A stretch of 64,000 bases of DNA from NCBI GenBank assembly GCA_017303475.1, contig JAFLBO010000003.1:1-64000 (forward strand). Direction: 5' to 3'. The notes under the pieces were generated by a model, which was not told the DNA's origin, did no database searches, and was given only the letters and a program-made list of their open reading frames with translations. Origin of the DNA: Chitinophagales bacterium. GTDB lineage: Bacteria > Bacteroidota > Bacteroidia > Chitinophagales > Saprospiraceae. Position numbers and translations under genes: made by a program. Shown here piece after piece: positions 43,504 to 50,994 of this stretch. How positions within the stretch are numbered: the first letter of the stretch is position 1; each line of letters opens with the position of its first letter.

Positions 43504-45516
43504 TTACCTTCCTCCTTTGCCTCTGCGTTCGGCAATGGTTGGATCTATGCTGAGGGCTTTTTGTCGTAGTTCGTCCCACTTGGCCATATTTCCTGAAGCG
43601 GCGTATGCCAGGCCCAGATCCCAGATATAGCCGGCATCTTTTGGCGCTGCTTCAACGGCTCTAGTGAACCATTCGATGGCTTTGGCATGGTCGCCCTGGA
43701 TACCATTGGCTACACCCATCAGGCGCGCTGTTTCGGGGTCTTTGGGGTTGAGTTGCCAGGATTCTTCAAAACATTTGAAGGCGTTGGCAATGTCACTTTT
43801 TTCTTCTCCATAATACCTTCCGCCATCTCTCAGCGCCAGTGCCAGATAGGTTTTGAGTTTGGCCTCGTCAGGCGCCAGTTGCACTGCGCGGCGATAATCG
43901 GCAATAGCTTCCGGGAACTCCCGAAGTACAAAATGGGCGCCACCGCGGCTGATGTAGGCATCCTTGTAGTTAGGGTAAATTTTAACAGCCTGATTAAGAT
44001 GTGGCAGGGCTTGGAGGCACAGCGTACGCTGTTTTTCCGGATTTTTTTCCTTGGTAGCACGGTCAAACAGCACGCCTCCACAGGCATTTTGCAGTTTGGC
44101 ACTATTGGTGGAGACCGCGGCGTCTGTCATGAAAAGTTTTTCATTGCTTTCCCAGGCCGGGTTGCGCAGGATGGTTTTTAATCCAAAAAGGGCAGCTACC
44201 ACACCAAATGCGACGAGGGTAGGGGTTGGGGTTCGTTGCCAGGCCTGGTAGAGCAGTAAACCTATAAAAAAGCAGAATCCAACGGAAGGCATGAACGCGA
44301 AACGTTCACCCATGTTGGTGCCGATTGGGAACACCAGATTGGATACGATACCCAAAGGCAGGAGGTATAGCAGAATGCCAAAAGCAAGTGGATCTTTCTT
44401 GCCAATGCCCCTGATAGCAATATAGGCCATGCTCAAATACATTACCACGCTGAGCAACACCTGCGGATCACCAAAACTTTTGATGTCGATTTGACGGGGG
44501 TAATAGTCGTGTGTCAATGGATGCGGCACAAAAAGCAGCTGCACATATTTCCAGAGGGTGTAAAAAATGGTAGCCAATCGCTCTGCCGGAGCAAATTTAA
44601 CCCATTGATTGCCTTCGAGTTTAAGGAACGGATTATTCATCAACTCCATGGGTTCGCCGCCAAAACGCCATTGCAAAATAGTGCCACGGAGCAGGAAAAA
44701 TACAGCAAAAGCAGCGAAAATGGGTAAGGAGGCGCGCCAAACCGAGCTTTCGCCCTTTTGGGAATTAGAGCGGAAAATGAGCAAGGCTAATGGAATCAAC
44801 ACCACGTATGCCGCGGCATTTTCTTTGGATAAGCTGGCTACAAAAAATGAGAGGCCGGCCAGAACAGCCCATTTCATTTGTTTGGCATCCCAGGCTTTCA
44901 GGGTAAAAAACAAGGCGCCCAGACAGCCCAAAAGGGTTAGAATTTCGTCGCAACCTTTGATATTGGCCACCACTTCGGTGTGAATGGGGTGAACCGCGAA
45001 AAGCACACTGCTGAACCATGCCACCATGGGAGCTCCGGCAGCCCAGGAGCCAGGCGCGGCGCTCTGATTGGCTGGTTGCAGGAGAAGTAATAAGGTGCGG
45101 TACAGTACCACACAGGTTAAGGCAAACAACAGCACTGTAAACAGGTGGAAAATAAAGGGCCCTGTGCTGATCTGATAGATGATGGCAAAAAGCACCAGGG
45201 TCATCGGACGGTAACGACCACCGGAAACCAGTGTTTCTTTGCCTTCTACCTTGAAAAAGCCAAAGAAAGTGTCCTTTGACATGATTCCGCCAATGCCCTT
45301 TACGCCTTGTTGGGTGTACATATTGTCGGTAATCACAATAGCATCGTCCAATACGAACCCGTGTCCGAGGGTATTGGCATAAAACAGGAATGCGATTGCA
45401 AAGATCAGGGCACTTTGCAGCAGGGTATTGGCAAAAAAGCCTGGGGTAATGTTCGTTGGTTGGTTTGCCGAGGCGCCTGACTGTTGGTTAGCCGGTTTAC
45501 GCTGTTGTTTGGACAT
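43504..45516 (-). CDS. TMTC-like protein O-mannosyltransferase with C-terminal TPRs
   Basis: 670 residues. A short hydrophilic N-terminus, then about ten hydrophobic segments. Near residue 55 is FVLDDAIVITDN with the catalytic-type Asp pair, later LLFAVHPIHTEVVANIKGCDEILTLL and SNLVFPIGTNMGERFAFMPSVGFC; all three line up with eukaryotic TMTC1-4 O-mannosyltransferases (GT105). The C-terminal 200 residues carry several TPRs (PHLNQAVKIYPNYKDAYISRGGAHF, AIADYRRAVQLAPDEAKLKTYLAL). In eukaryotes these proteins mannosylate cadherins in the ER; a periplasmic glycosyltransferase using a lipid-linked sugar is inferred here. Acceptor unknown. Confidence 0.85.
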   Translation of the reverse strand: MSKQQRKPANQQSGASANQPTNITPGFFANTLLQSALIFAIAFLFYANTLGHGFVLDDAIVITDNMYTQQGVKGIGGIMSKDTFFGFFKVEGKETLVSGGRYRPMTLVLFAIIYQISTGPFIFHLFTVLLFALTCVVLYRTLLLLLQPANQSAAPGSWAAGAPMVAWFSSVLFAVHPIHTEVVANIKGCDEILTLLGCLGALFFTLKAWDAKQMKWAVLAGLSFFVASLSKENAAAYVVLIPLALLIFRSNSQKGESSVWRASLPIFAAFAVFFLLRGTILQWRFGGEPMELMNNPFLKLEGNQWVKFAPAERLATIFYTLWKYVQLLFVPHPLTHDYYPRQIDIKSFGDPQVLLSVVMYLSMAYIAIRGIGKKDPLAFGILLYLLPLGIVSNLVFPIGTNMGERFAFMPSVGFCFFIGLLLYQAWQRTPTPTLVAFGVVAALFGLKTILRNPAWESNEKLFMTDAAVSTNSAKLQNACGGVLFDRATKEKNPEKQRTLCLQALPHLNQAVKIYPNYKDAYISRGGAHFVLREFPEAIADYRRAVQLAPDEAKLKTYLALALRDGGRYYGEEKSDIANAFKCFEESWQLNPKDPETARLMGVANGIQGDHAKAIEWFTRAVEAAPKDAGYIWDLGLAYAASGNMAKWDELRQKALSIDPTIAERRGKGGR

Positions 45517-45564
45517 AGCGGATAGTTTGGTCGGCGAAAGAACGGGAATTTTTCCTTTTTTCTG

Positions 45565-46671
45565 TTATTCTCCATGAAGAGTACCACCGGCCTTTCTGAA
45601 AGCTTTGTAAGCGCCCTTCCCGAATTTGGAGCCGTTGAATACCATGCCGGGAGCTTGTTGCTTTTGGATTTCTGCTGGTAAAGCATTGAAATCCATGCAT
45701 TTATCTGAGCAACAGCCTGCATATTTTTTGCTACATTCCTCACATTGGATAAAAAGGATATGGCAGTAAATGTTGGCACAGTTGGTATGTGAATCGGCTG
45801 GTTTGCCGCATTGATGGCATTGGGCAATGATGTCGGGGCTGACTCTTTCACCCAAACGTTCGTCGAATACGAAGTTTTTACCAATGAATTTATTGGATAG
45901 CCCTTTGGCTTTTACCTGGCGGTCGTATTCAATGATACCGCCTTCCAGCTGAAATACATTCTCAAAACCTTTGTATTTCATGTAAGCACTGGCTTTTTCA
46001 CAGCGGATACCGCCTGTGCAGTACATCAGAATTTTTTTATCCTTGTGTTCTTCCAGCATGTCTGCTACAAGAGGCAATTCTTCGCGGAAGGTGGTTACGT
46101 CCGGTGTAATGGCGTTTTCGAAATGCCCCACTTCACTTTCGTAGTGGTTGCGCATATCGACAATGATTACTCCGGGTTCCTGACAGGCTTCGTTCCAGGC
46201 TTCTGCATTGAGGTGAACGCCGGTTTGGGAGGGATCAAATGTGGGGTCTTCGATTCCGTCGGCCACAATTTTATCTTTTACCTTAATGGTTAGGGCAAAG
46301 AAAGACTTCCCTTCAGCCTCCACGGCTATGTTGAGTCGCATACCCCGAAACATCTCATAGGAGTTCATGAGTAACTTAAACTGCTCGAAGTTTTCTTCCG
46401 GAACAGAAATCTGGGCATTGATGCCTTCCTGCGCCAGGTAAGTCCGTCCAAGCACCCCGAGTGCATCCCACCATCGGTACAGTTCGTTGCGGAATGCTAC
46501 AGGATCCGGGATATGGCTGTATCTGTAGAAGGAAAGCGTAACCCTTTTAACCGGGTCGTTTTTCATCTTTTCCTTGAGTTCGCGACGATTTACCCGGTTG
46601 TGCAGCGCCTTTTTAGGACGGTCCGGTTGAATGGCATTTTGCCCCTGTGAAGAGATTTGTTGTTCGATCAT
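45565..46671 (-). CDS. trhO: tRNA uridine-34 hydroxylase (rhodanese-type TrhO)
   Basis: 368 residues. N-terminal acylphosphatase-like domain (RVTLSFYRYSHIPDPVAFRNELYRWW... GRTYLAQEGINAQISVPE), then a rhodanese domain with active-site loop YCTGGIRCEKASAYMKYKGF. A Cys-rich C-terminal segment follows (AQCHQCGKPADSHTNCANIYCHILFIQCEECSKKYAGCCSDKC), which is common in the longer UPF0176 members and may bind zinc. The family hydroxylates U34 of certain tRNAs. It is the first gene of its strand run; no promoter could be assigned. Confidence 0.92.
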   Translation of the reverse strand: MIEQQISSQGQNAIQPDRPKKALHNRVNRRELKEKMKNDPVKRVTLSFYRYSHIPDPVAFRNELYRWWDALGVLGRTYLAQEGINAQISVPEENFEQFKLLMNSYEMFRGMRLNIAVEAEGKSFFALTIKVKDKIVADGIEDPTFDPSQTGVHLNAEAWNEACQEPGVIIVDMRNHYESEVGHFENAITPDVTTFREELPLVADMLEEHKDKKILMYCTGGIRCEKASAYMKYKGFENVFQLEGGIIEYDRQVKAKGLSNKFIGKNFVFDERLGERVSPDIIAQCHQCGKPADSHTNCANIYCHILFIQCEECSKKYAGCCSDKCMDFNALPAEIQKQQAPGMVFNGSKFGKGAYKAFRKAGGTLHGE

Positions 46672-46876
46672 AAGTCAAATACACTGCAAAATTCCGGCAA
46701 TCAAGTTAATACCACAACTAATCCCATTTTATTTTCAAAAAAAGGAACTGCAACCGCCCATTCAGGGTTTAAACAGCGTGTTTGGTTATCAGGTAGTTTA
46801 AATGGATATTAATTTTGGATTCACCCGATGGCTTTTCACTAAAAATCTGCACTTTTGAAGTAAAATGGAATAAAGG

Positions 46877-46906
46877 TTCACTCACTCACTCACTCATTCA
46901 CTCACT
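46877..46906. repeat. Tetranucleotide tandem repeat (CTCA/TTCA), about 7.5 units
   Basis: TTCA(CTCA)4 TTCA CTCA CT directly followed by ATG of the next gene. Third tract of the TGAG/CTCA family; it occupies the whole translation initiation region. Confidence 0.95.
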
Positions 46907-47377
46907 ATGAACTGGAGAAGACTCAACGGACAACGGATTGACAAACCGCTTCTGGAGGCTGTAGAGGAAACCATTCGAAGGGAATCTGCAGCTGGTTACC
47001 AATTAAAGGTTTGCATTGGCACTGATTCACAGGTGATTGGAGAAGAAGTGCATTTTGCTACTGTAATCGTGTTCCTTCGGGAAAAAAGGGGCGGCTTTAT
47101 GTTTATTTCCAACGAAAAAATGACCCGCCAGATGTCGCTTAGGGAGCGCATGATTTTAGAGGTTGGTCGTTCGGTGGAGGTGGCATATTCGTTGTGCGAA
47201 TTACTGGATCGTTACGATGTAGCGCTTGAGGTGCATGCCGATATCAACACTGACCCGGCCTTTGAGAGCAATACTGCTTTGAAAGAGGCCATGGGGTACA
47301 TCCTCAGCATGGGTTTTGTGTTCAAGGCTAAGCCGGATGCTTTTGCCTCCTCTTCCTGCGCTGATAAATTCGTGTGA
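46907..47377 (+). CDS. YkuK-like (DUF458) RNase H-fold protein
   Basis: 156 residues. The core LKVCIGTDSQVIGEEVHFATVIVFLREKRGGFMF matches the YkuK/DUF458 family, which is predicted to have an RNase H-like fold: the Asp of GTDSQ is the first acidic residue and the Asp of EVHADINTDP the next candidate. The function is unknown in all bacteria. Its start codon abuts a CTCA repeat, so translation could vary with repeat number. Its stop lies at the edge of a long inverted repeat. Confidence 0.82.
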   Translation: MNWRRLNGQRIDKPLLEAVEETIRRESAAGYQLKVCIGTDSQVIGEEVHFATVIVFLREKRGGFMFISNEKMTRQMSLRERMILEVGRSVEVAYSLCELLDRYDVALEVHADINTDPAFESNTALKEAMGYILSMGFVFKAKPDAFASSSCADKFV

Positions 47378-47378
47378 T

Positions 47379-47590
47379 AAGGCACTAAGTTGCTTGAAGG
47401 CACAAAGCTGCGTATACACAAAGGCGCGAAGGCACAAAGGCGCGAAGGTGTTAAGGGGGCAGCTACGCTGCCTGTGAAACACAGAGGGCTGGCAATTTGC
47501 CAGCCCTCTGTTACTTTTTATGCTAGCGCCTTTGTGCCTTCGCGCCTTTGTGTATACGCAGCTTGGTGTCTTTCGACAACTTGGCGTCTT
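47379..47590. repeat. Long inverted repeat with internal terminator hairpin
   Basis: Left arm 47379-47447 and right arm 47525-47590 are complementary; about 40 bases around GCTGCGTATACACAAAGGCG are perfect and the outer 25 are imperfect. Inside, ACAGAGGGCTGGC ... GCCAGCCCTCTGT (47478-47512) is a strong hairpin followed by TTACTTTTT, a terminator for the YkuK-like gene. The arms fill the space between two convergent stop codons. Confidence 0.85.
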
Positions 47591-48515
47591 ATTTACCCAG
47601 GCGGAAGGTGGCGGAGCCGAGCAATCCTTTTTCGCAGTAGATGGCTACTATGTAATTGCCGGGTTTGAGGCGTTCGTCAAATTTGTGGGAGAAGGAAATT
47701 CTCTGCACATTGGTTAGATTGACATCCTTGGTTTCCTGGGCAGTAATGTCTACTGCGCCTGCAGGGGCATGGATGGTGGTTTTTACCGGAGATTTACTCA
47801 TTACCGGAACACCTTTTTCATCCGTCATGGCCATGTAGAGCTTTTGTTGGCCCTGATAGGTTTGTGGTACATCAGCCAGGTCGAAGCTCACAAAAATCTC
47901 GCGGGCTTTTTTGGCGCGGGTGGTGAGCTTGTCGCCACGGCGTTCGCATTGAACTGAAAACGCAGAAGCCTTGAAGGTGGCTGACTGGGTTTTGCGGATT
48001 TGTGCTTCCAATTGTTTGGCGAGATCCTGTACCTGACCGGTGAGTTCTGTATTAGCGCCTTTAAGTTGGGCGTTATCAGTAGTGAGCTGTTCTACCTGAG
48101 CGCGCAACTGCTCATTTTCCAGTCGCAGTCCGGTAATGATGGTTTCCAGTTCAATCTTGGTTTTTTTCAGCGCTTCAACCTGAGCACGGAGGCTCTCGAT
48201 ATCTTTGGAGGTAGAGGCCTTAATTTCACGGATCACCGTTTCTTTTTGCTGAACCTGCTGGGCGGATGCGGCTACTCGACCGGCAAGGCTTTCATTTTCT
48301 GTGCGCAGGCTGGAATAAGCATTGGTCATGCTGTCCAGAGAGCTGGTGATTTGCGCTTTTTCTACCTCAAGGGTATTACGTTCCTGTTCCAGTTTTTGGG
48401 TTTCAGCCAGATATTTTTGGGATTTTTGCCAGAAGAAAAAGCCGATTCCTGCAGCTAAGAGCAGTAAAATGGTAACCGTTATGGCGTACGTACGGGAGTT
48501 CTGATTTTCACTCAT
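47589..48515 (-). CDS. Inner-membrane coiled-coil protein
   Basis: 308 residues. N-terminal membrane segment (YAITVTILLLLAAGIGFFFW), then a long coiled coil (about 30-175; KTKIELETIITGLRLENEQLRAQVEQL...). A C-terminal beta domain (FKASAFSVQCERRGDKLTTRAKKAREIFVSFDLADVP...GNYIVAIYCEKGLLGSATFRLGK) follows. Proteins of this layout are frequent in Bacteroidota and uncharacterised. It probably stands in the periplasm with its head away from the membrane. The stop codon lies within the right arm of the inverted repeat. Confidence 0.8.
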   Translation of the reverse strand: MSENQNSRTYAITVTILLLLAAGIGFFFWQKSQKYLAETQKLEQERNTLEVEKAQITSSLDSMTNAYSSLRTENESLAGRVAASAQQVQQKETVIREIKASTSKDIESLRAQVEALKKTKIELETIITGLRLENEQLRAQVEQLTTDNAQLKGANTELTGQVQDLAKQLEAQIRKTQSATFKASAFSVQCERRGDKLTTRAKKAREIFVSFDLADVPQTYQGQQKLYMAMTDEKGVPVMSKSPVKTTIHAPAGAVDITAQETKDVNLTNVQRISFSHKFDERLKPGNYIVAIYCEKGLLGSATFRLGK

Positions 48516-48643
48516 AGTGGAAAAACTGGTTGATTAGTTATCTGATTGATTTTCAATGGAATGACTTTTGGGCAAAAGGAATTGGGACTTTTGTCACACA
48601 AAGGACAAAAAGTTTTTTCATATTTTCAGGTTAATTATAGGGT

Positions 48644-48651
48644 TATATTTG
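48644..48651 (+). promoter_or_regulatory. Possible -7 element for the ECF sigma gene
   Basis: TATATTTG fits TAnnTTTG, 120 bases before the start codon at 48772. A second, weaker candidate CAACTTTG at 48749-48756 with TTG 23 bases before it lies much closer. Confidence 0.3.
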
Positions 48652-48771
48652 AGTTTCTTAAATTATTCAAAATCAGGGTATTAAGCGGAAGGATGTAAAT
48701 CGGGTGTAAAATTCCACCAAAGTTGCCTTCTCTGTGCCGGAGTATTGCCAACTTTGCCTTGTCAATTGGAT

Positions 48772-49299
48772 ATGCAAACTGAGGAATTAATACAACAGTT
48801 AAGGGAACAGGATCGGGCGGCCCAGAAGTGGCTGTATGAACGATATGCGCCGCTGATGTTTAGTGTTTGCAAACGTTATTTGAAGCGAAGAGAAGATGCA
48901 GAGGAGGCCTTAATCAGCGGATTTTACAAGGTTTTTTCGCAGGTAGAAGGATACACGGGGGCTGGTAATTTTGAGGGTTGGATCAGGCGGATTATGGTGA
49001 ACGAATGTTTGATGATGTTACGGAAGGTGCAGCCGCTGGTTTTTCCGGGGGATGAACAGGACGTGGCAGAACAGGCGGATACCTTTAGCATAGAAGCGGA
49101 AATATCTGCCAGGGAAATTCTGGAAGTGCTGGATCAATTGCCCCCTGGTTACCGCACAGTGTTTAACCTGTATGTGCTGGAGGGATTCAAGCATATTGAA
49201 ATTGCAGAAATGCTTGGAATCAGCATCAATACCAGCAAAAGTCAGTTAATTCTGGCAAAGGAAAAATTGAAGAACCTGTTGAAAAAATATGAGCTGTAA
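48772..49299 (+). CDS. ECF RNA polymerase sigma factor
   Basis: 175 residues from MQTEELIQQLREQDRAAQ at 48772; the frame opens at 48745. Sigma-70 region 2 (QKWLYERYAPLMFSVCKRYLKRREDAEEALISGFYKVFSQV...GNFEGWIRRIMVNECLMMLRK) and region 4 (ILEVLDQLPPGYRTVFNLYVLEGFKHIEIAEMLGISINTSKSQLILAKEKLKNLL). The ECF class redirects RNA polymerase to stress or envelope promoters. It is followed after 42 bases by a small one-span membrane protein, the probable partner. Regulon unknown. Confidence 0.93.
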   Translation: MQTEELIQQLREQDRAAQKWLYERYAPLMFSVCKRYLKRREDAEEALISGFYKVFSQVEGYTGAGNFEGWIRRIMVNECLMMLRKVQPLVFPGDEQDVAEQADTFSIEAEISAREILEVLDQLPPGYRTVFNLYVLEGFKHIEIAEMLGISINTSKSQLILAKEKLKNLLKKYEL

Positions 49300-49341
49300 C
49301 GGGAAGTAACAAAGTTCCTAAACTGCGATATTGAACAAGTA

Positions 49342-49563
49342 ATGTCGGATATATTTGATTTTTTCAGGCAAAACGAGCAAAAACTCCACGAAAAGCCACC
49401 CGAACAGGTGTGGCAGAAACTGGAGCAAAAGCTGGACCGCAATCCAAGGCGCAAGCCCAGGAGAGGGATCCGCTTTTTGCAACTTTGGGTTGTTGCCTTG
49501 ATCCTGTTAATTTTGATTCTGGCTTCTGTGGCCGTTTGGCATTACACCCAGGTAAAAAAATAG
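49342..49563 (+). CDS. Small membrane protein, likely anti-sigma partner
   Basis: 73 residues: a charged N-terminal cytoplasmic segment (MSDIFDFFRQNEQKLHEKPPEQVWQKLEQKLDRNPRRKPRR) and one membrane span (FLQLWVVALILLILILASVAVWHY), then five residues. The 'EQVWQKLEQKLD' stretch is like the N-terminal sigma-binding helix of Bacteroidota anti-sigma factors. No periplasmic sensor domain follows, so signal input would have to come from elsewhere or it acts by degradation. The gene is placed directly behind the sigma gene. Confidence 0.68.
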   Translation: MSDIFDFFRQNEQKLHEKPPEQVWQKLEQKLDRNPRRKPRRGIRFLQLWVVALILLILILASVAVWHYTQVKK

Positions 49564-49629
49564 CCCATCCATATTTCACCAACACAACCATTTTGATCAC
49601 CCATTTTTCATTCTCCACATTCCACACAC

Positions 49630-50817
49630 ATGCTTTCTGATCGCGTTCTGAATTTAGCCGAATCTGAAACCCTTAAAATGGCCCGTATGGCCCGCGAATT
49701 GCGCGCACTAGGCCACGATGTTATCAGCCTGAGCTTGGGCGAACCTGATTTCGACACTCCTGAACACATTAAAGATGCTGCCTACCAGGCGCTGAAAGAG
49801 GGTTATACCAAATACACCCCGGTAGCTGGCTTGCCTGAACTAACCAAGGCCATCAGCGAAAAATTTAAACGCGACAATCAACTCGACTACCGTCCGGAGC
49901 AGATTGTGGTGAGCAACGGGGCCAAGCAAACCATCTACAACCTTTGCCAGGCATTGCTCAATCCAGGCGATGAAGTGGTACTTTTTGCACCATATTGGGT
50001 TTCCTATATTGAAATCGTAAAACTCTCAGGCGGCACACCCGTATGCGTGTACGCCGGTGTTGAACGCGATTTCAAGCCAGGTCCGGAACAATTGGCTGAA
50101 GCTATAACGCCCAAAACCAAATTTGTACTCTTCTCCTCACCCTGCAATCCTACCGGAACAGTATTTACCAGAGAAGAACTGGAAGCTTATGCCAATGTAC
50201 TGGCCGAACACGAACACGTGCTGGTGGTGAGCGACGAAATTTACGAGTACATCAATTTTACCCACGAGCATGTGAGTATTGGTTCGTTCCCGCAGGTAAA
50301 AGACCGCACCATTACTGTGAATGGATTTGCCAAAGGCTTTTCCATGACCGGCTGGCGATTGGGTTACATGGGCGCTCCCAAATACATTGCAGATGCCTGC
50401 ACCAAAATTCAGGGTCAGGTTACCAGTGGCGCGGCCTCATTCAGCCAGAAAGCTGGGGCTGTTGCACTGATGAGCGATCTCGCACCTACGCACGCCATGC
50501 GCGAGGCATTCCGCGAACGCCGGGATATCGTTCTGTCTATGTTGGAGGAAGTGCCGGGCATACGTGCCAACCATCCCGACGGAGCTTTTTATGTTTTCCC
50601 TGATGTAAGTAGCTATTTCGGAAAAACCGATGGCCATATTACCATCCAAAATGCAGATGATTTCTGCGATTATGTGATGTCCAACGCCTACGTAGGCCTG
50701 GTATCCGGTTCGGCATTTGGCGATCCTAATTGCTTCCGACTCAGCTATGCAGCCTCTGAAGAGCAGCTCAGGGAAGCGATCCGCAGGCTAAAAGAAGTGC
50801 TGGGAAGGCTGCGTTGA
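49630..50817 (+). CDS. aspC: Pyridoxal-phosphate aspartate aminotransferase
   Basis: 395 residues. Class I aminotransferase: VISLSLGEPDFDTPEHIKDAAY, YTPVAGLPELTKAI, SNGAKQTIYNL, PCNPTGTVF, DEIYEYINF, and the PLP-binding Lys in NGFAKGFSMTGWRLGY, with FRLSYAAS near the end that binds the substrate carboxylate. It interconverts aspartate and oxaloacetate with glutamate; specificity for other acids cannot be excluded. It ends just before a long inverted repeat. Confidence 0.92.
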   Translation: MLSDRVLNLAESETLKMARMARELRALGHDVISLSLGEPDFDTPEHIKDAAYQALKEGYTKYTPVAGLPELTKAISEKFKRDNQLDYRPEQIVVSNGAKQTIYNLCQALLNPGDEVVLFAPYWVSYIEIVKLSGGTPVCVYAGVERDFKPGPEQLAEAITPKTKFVLFSSPCNPTGTVFTREELEAYANVLAEHEHVLVVSDEIYEYINFTHEHVSIGSFPQVKDRTITVNGFAKGFSMTGWRLGYMGAPKYIADACTKIQGQVTSGAASFSQKAGAVALMSDLAPTHAMREAFRERRDIVLSMLEEVPGIRANHPDGAFYVFPDVSSYFGKTDGHITIQNADDFCDYVMSNAYVGLVSGSAFGDPNCFRLSYAASEEQLREAIRRLKEVLGRLR

Positions 50818-50944
50818 TTACATGATTGAAGAGTACATGAGTACATGATTGAAGAGGGAGGGCGCCCGGCCTGGCTATTCACGAAACCCAAGTGCAACGC
50901 CATCCCCCTTCAATCATGTACTCATGTACTCTTCAATCATGTAA
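50818..50944. repeat. Inverted repeat with 37-bp near-perfect arms
   Basis: Arms 50818-50858 and 50904-50944 (core TTACATGATTGAAGAGTACA, then TGAGTACATGATTGAAG) are complementary over about 40 bases; each arm is itself two copies of TACATGATTGAAGAG. A 45-base loop rich in GC lies between. It stands between the aspC stop and the end of the TonB receptor gene. Confidence 0.85.
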
Positions 50945-50954
50945 TTCACTCTGT

Positions 50955-50984
50955 GTATTCCCACGCCGTTCTATACGCGCCATG
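50955..50984 (-). repeat. Direct repeat copy A of the helicase 3' end (att-like)
   Basis: 30 bases identical to 55404-55433. On the minus strand they translate in the helicase frame as HGAYRTAWEY, followed by TE and a stop, instead of VG and a stop at the real gene end. A further 12 bases downstream are similar (about two thirds). Confidence 0.9.
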
Positions 50985-50994
50985 TGCGATAAGA

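Noticed and set aside
43370..43579. ORF of 69 codons on the minus strand encoding NDPNDF repeats
   Set aside because: It is produced by the 18-bp tandem repeat between two genes, overlaps the TMTC-like gene and has no other coding signs.
47379..47590. Inverted repeat as a complete insertion sequence
   Set aside because: There is no transposase ORF between the arms; only a terminator-like hairpin.
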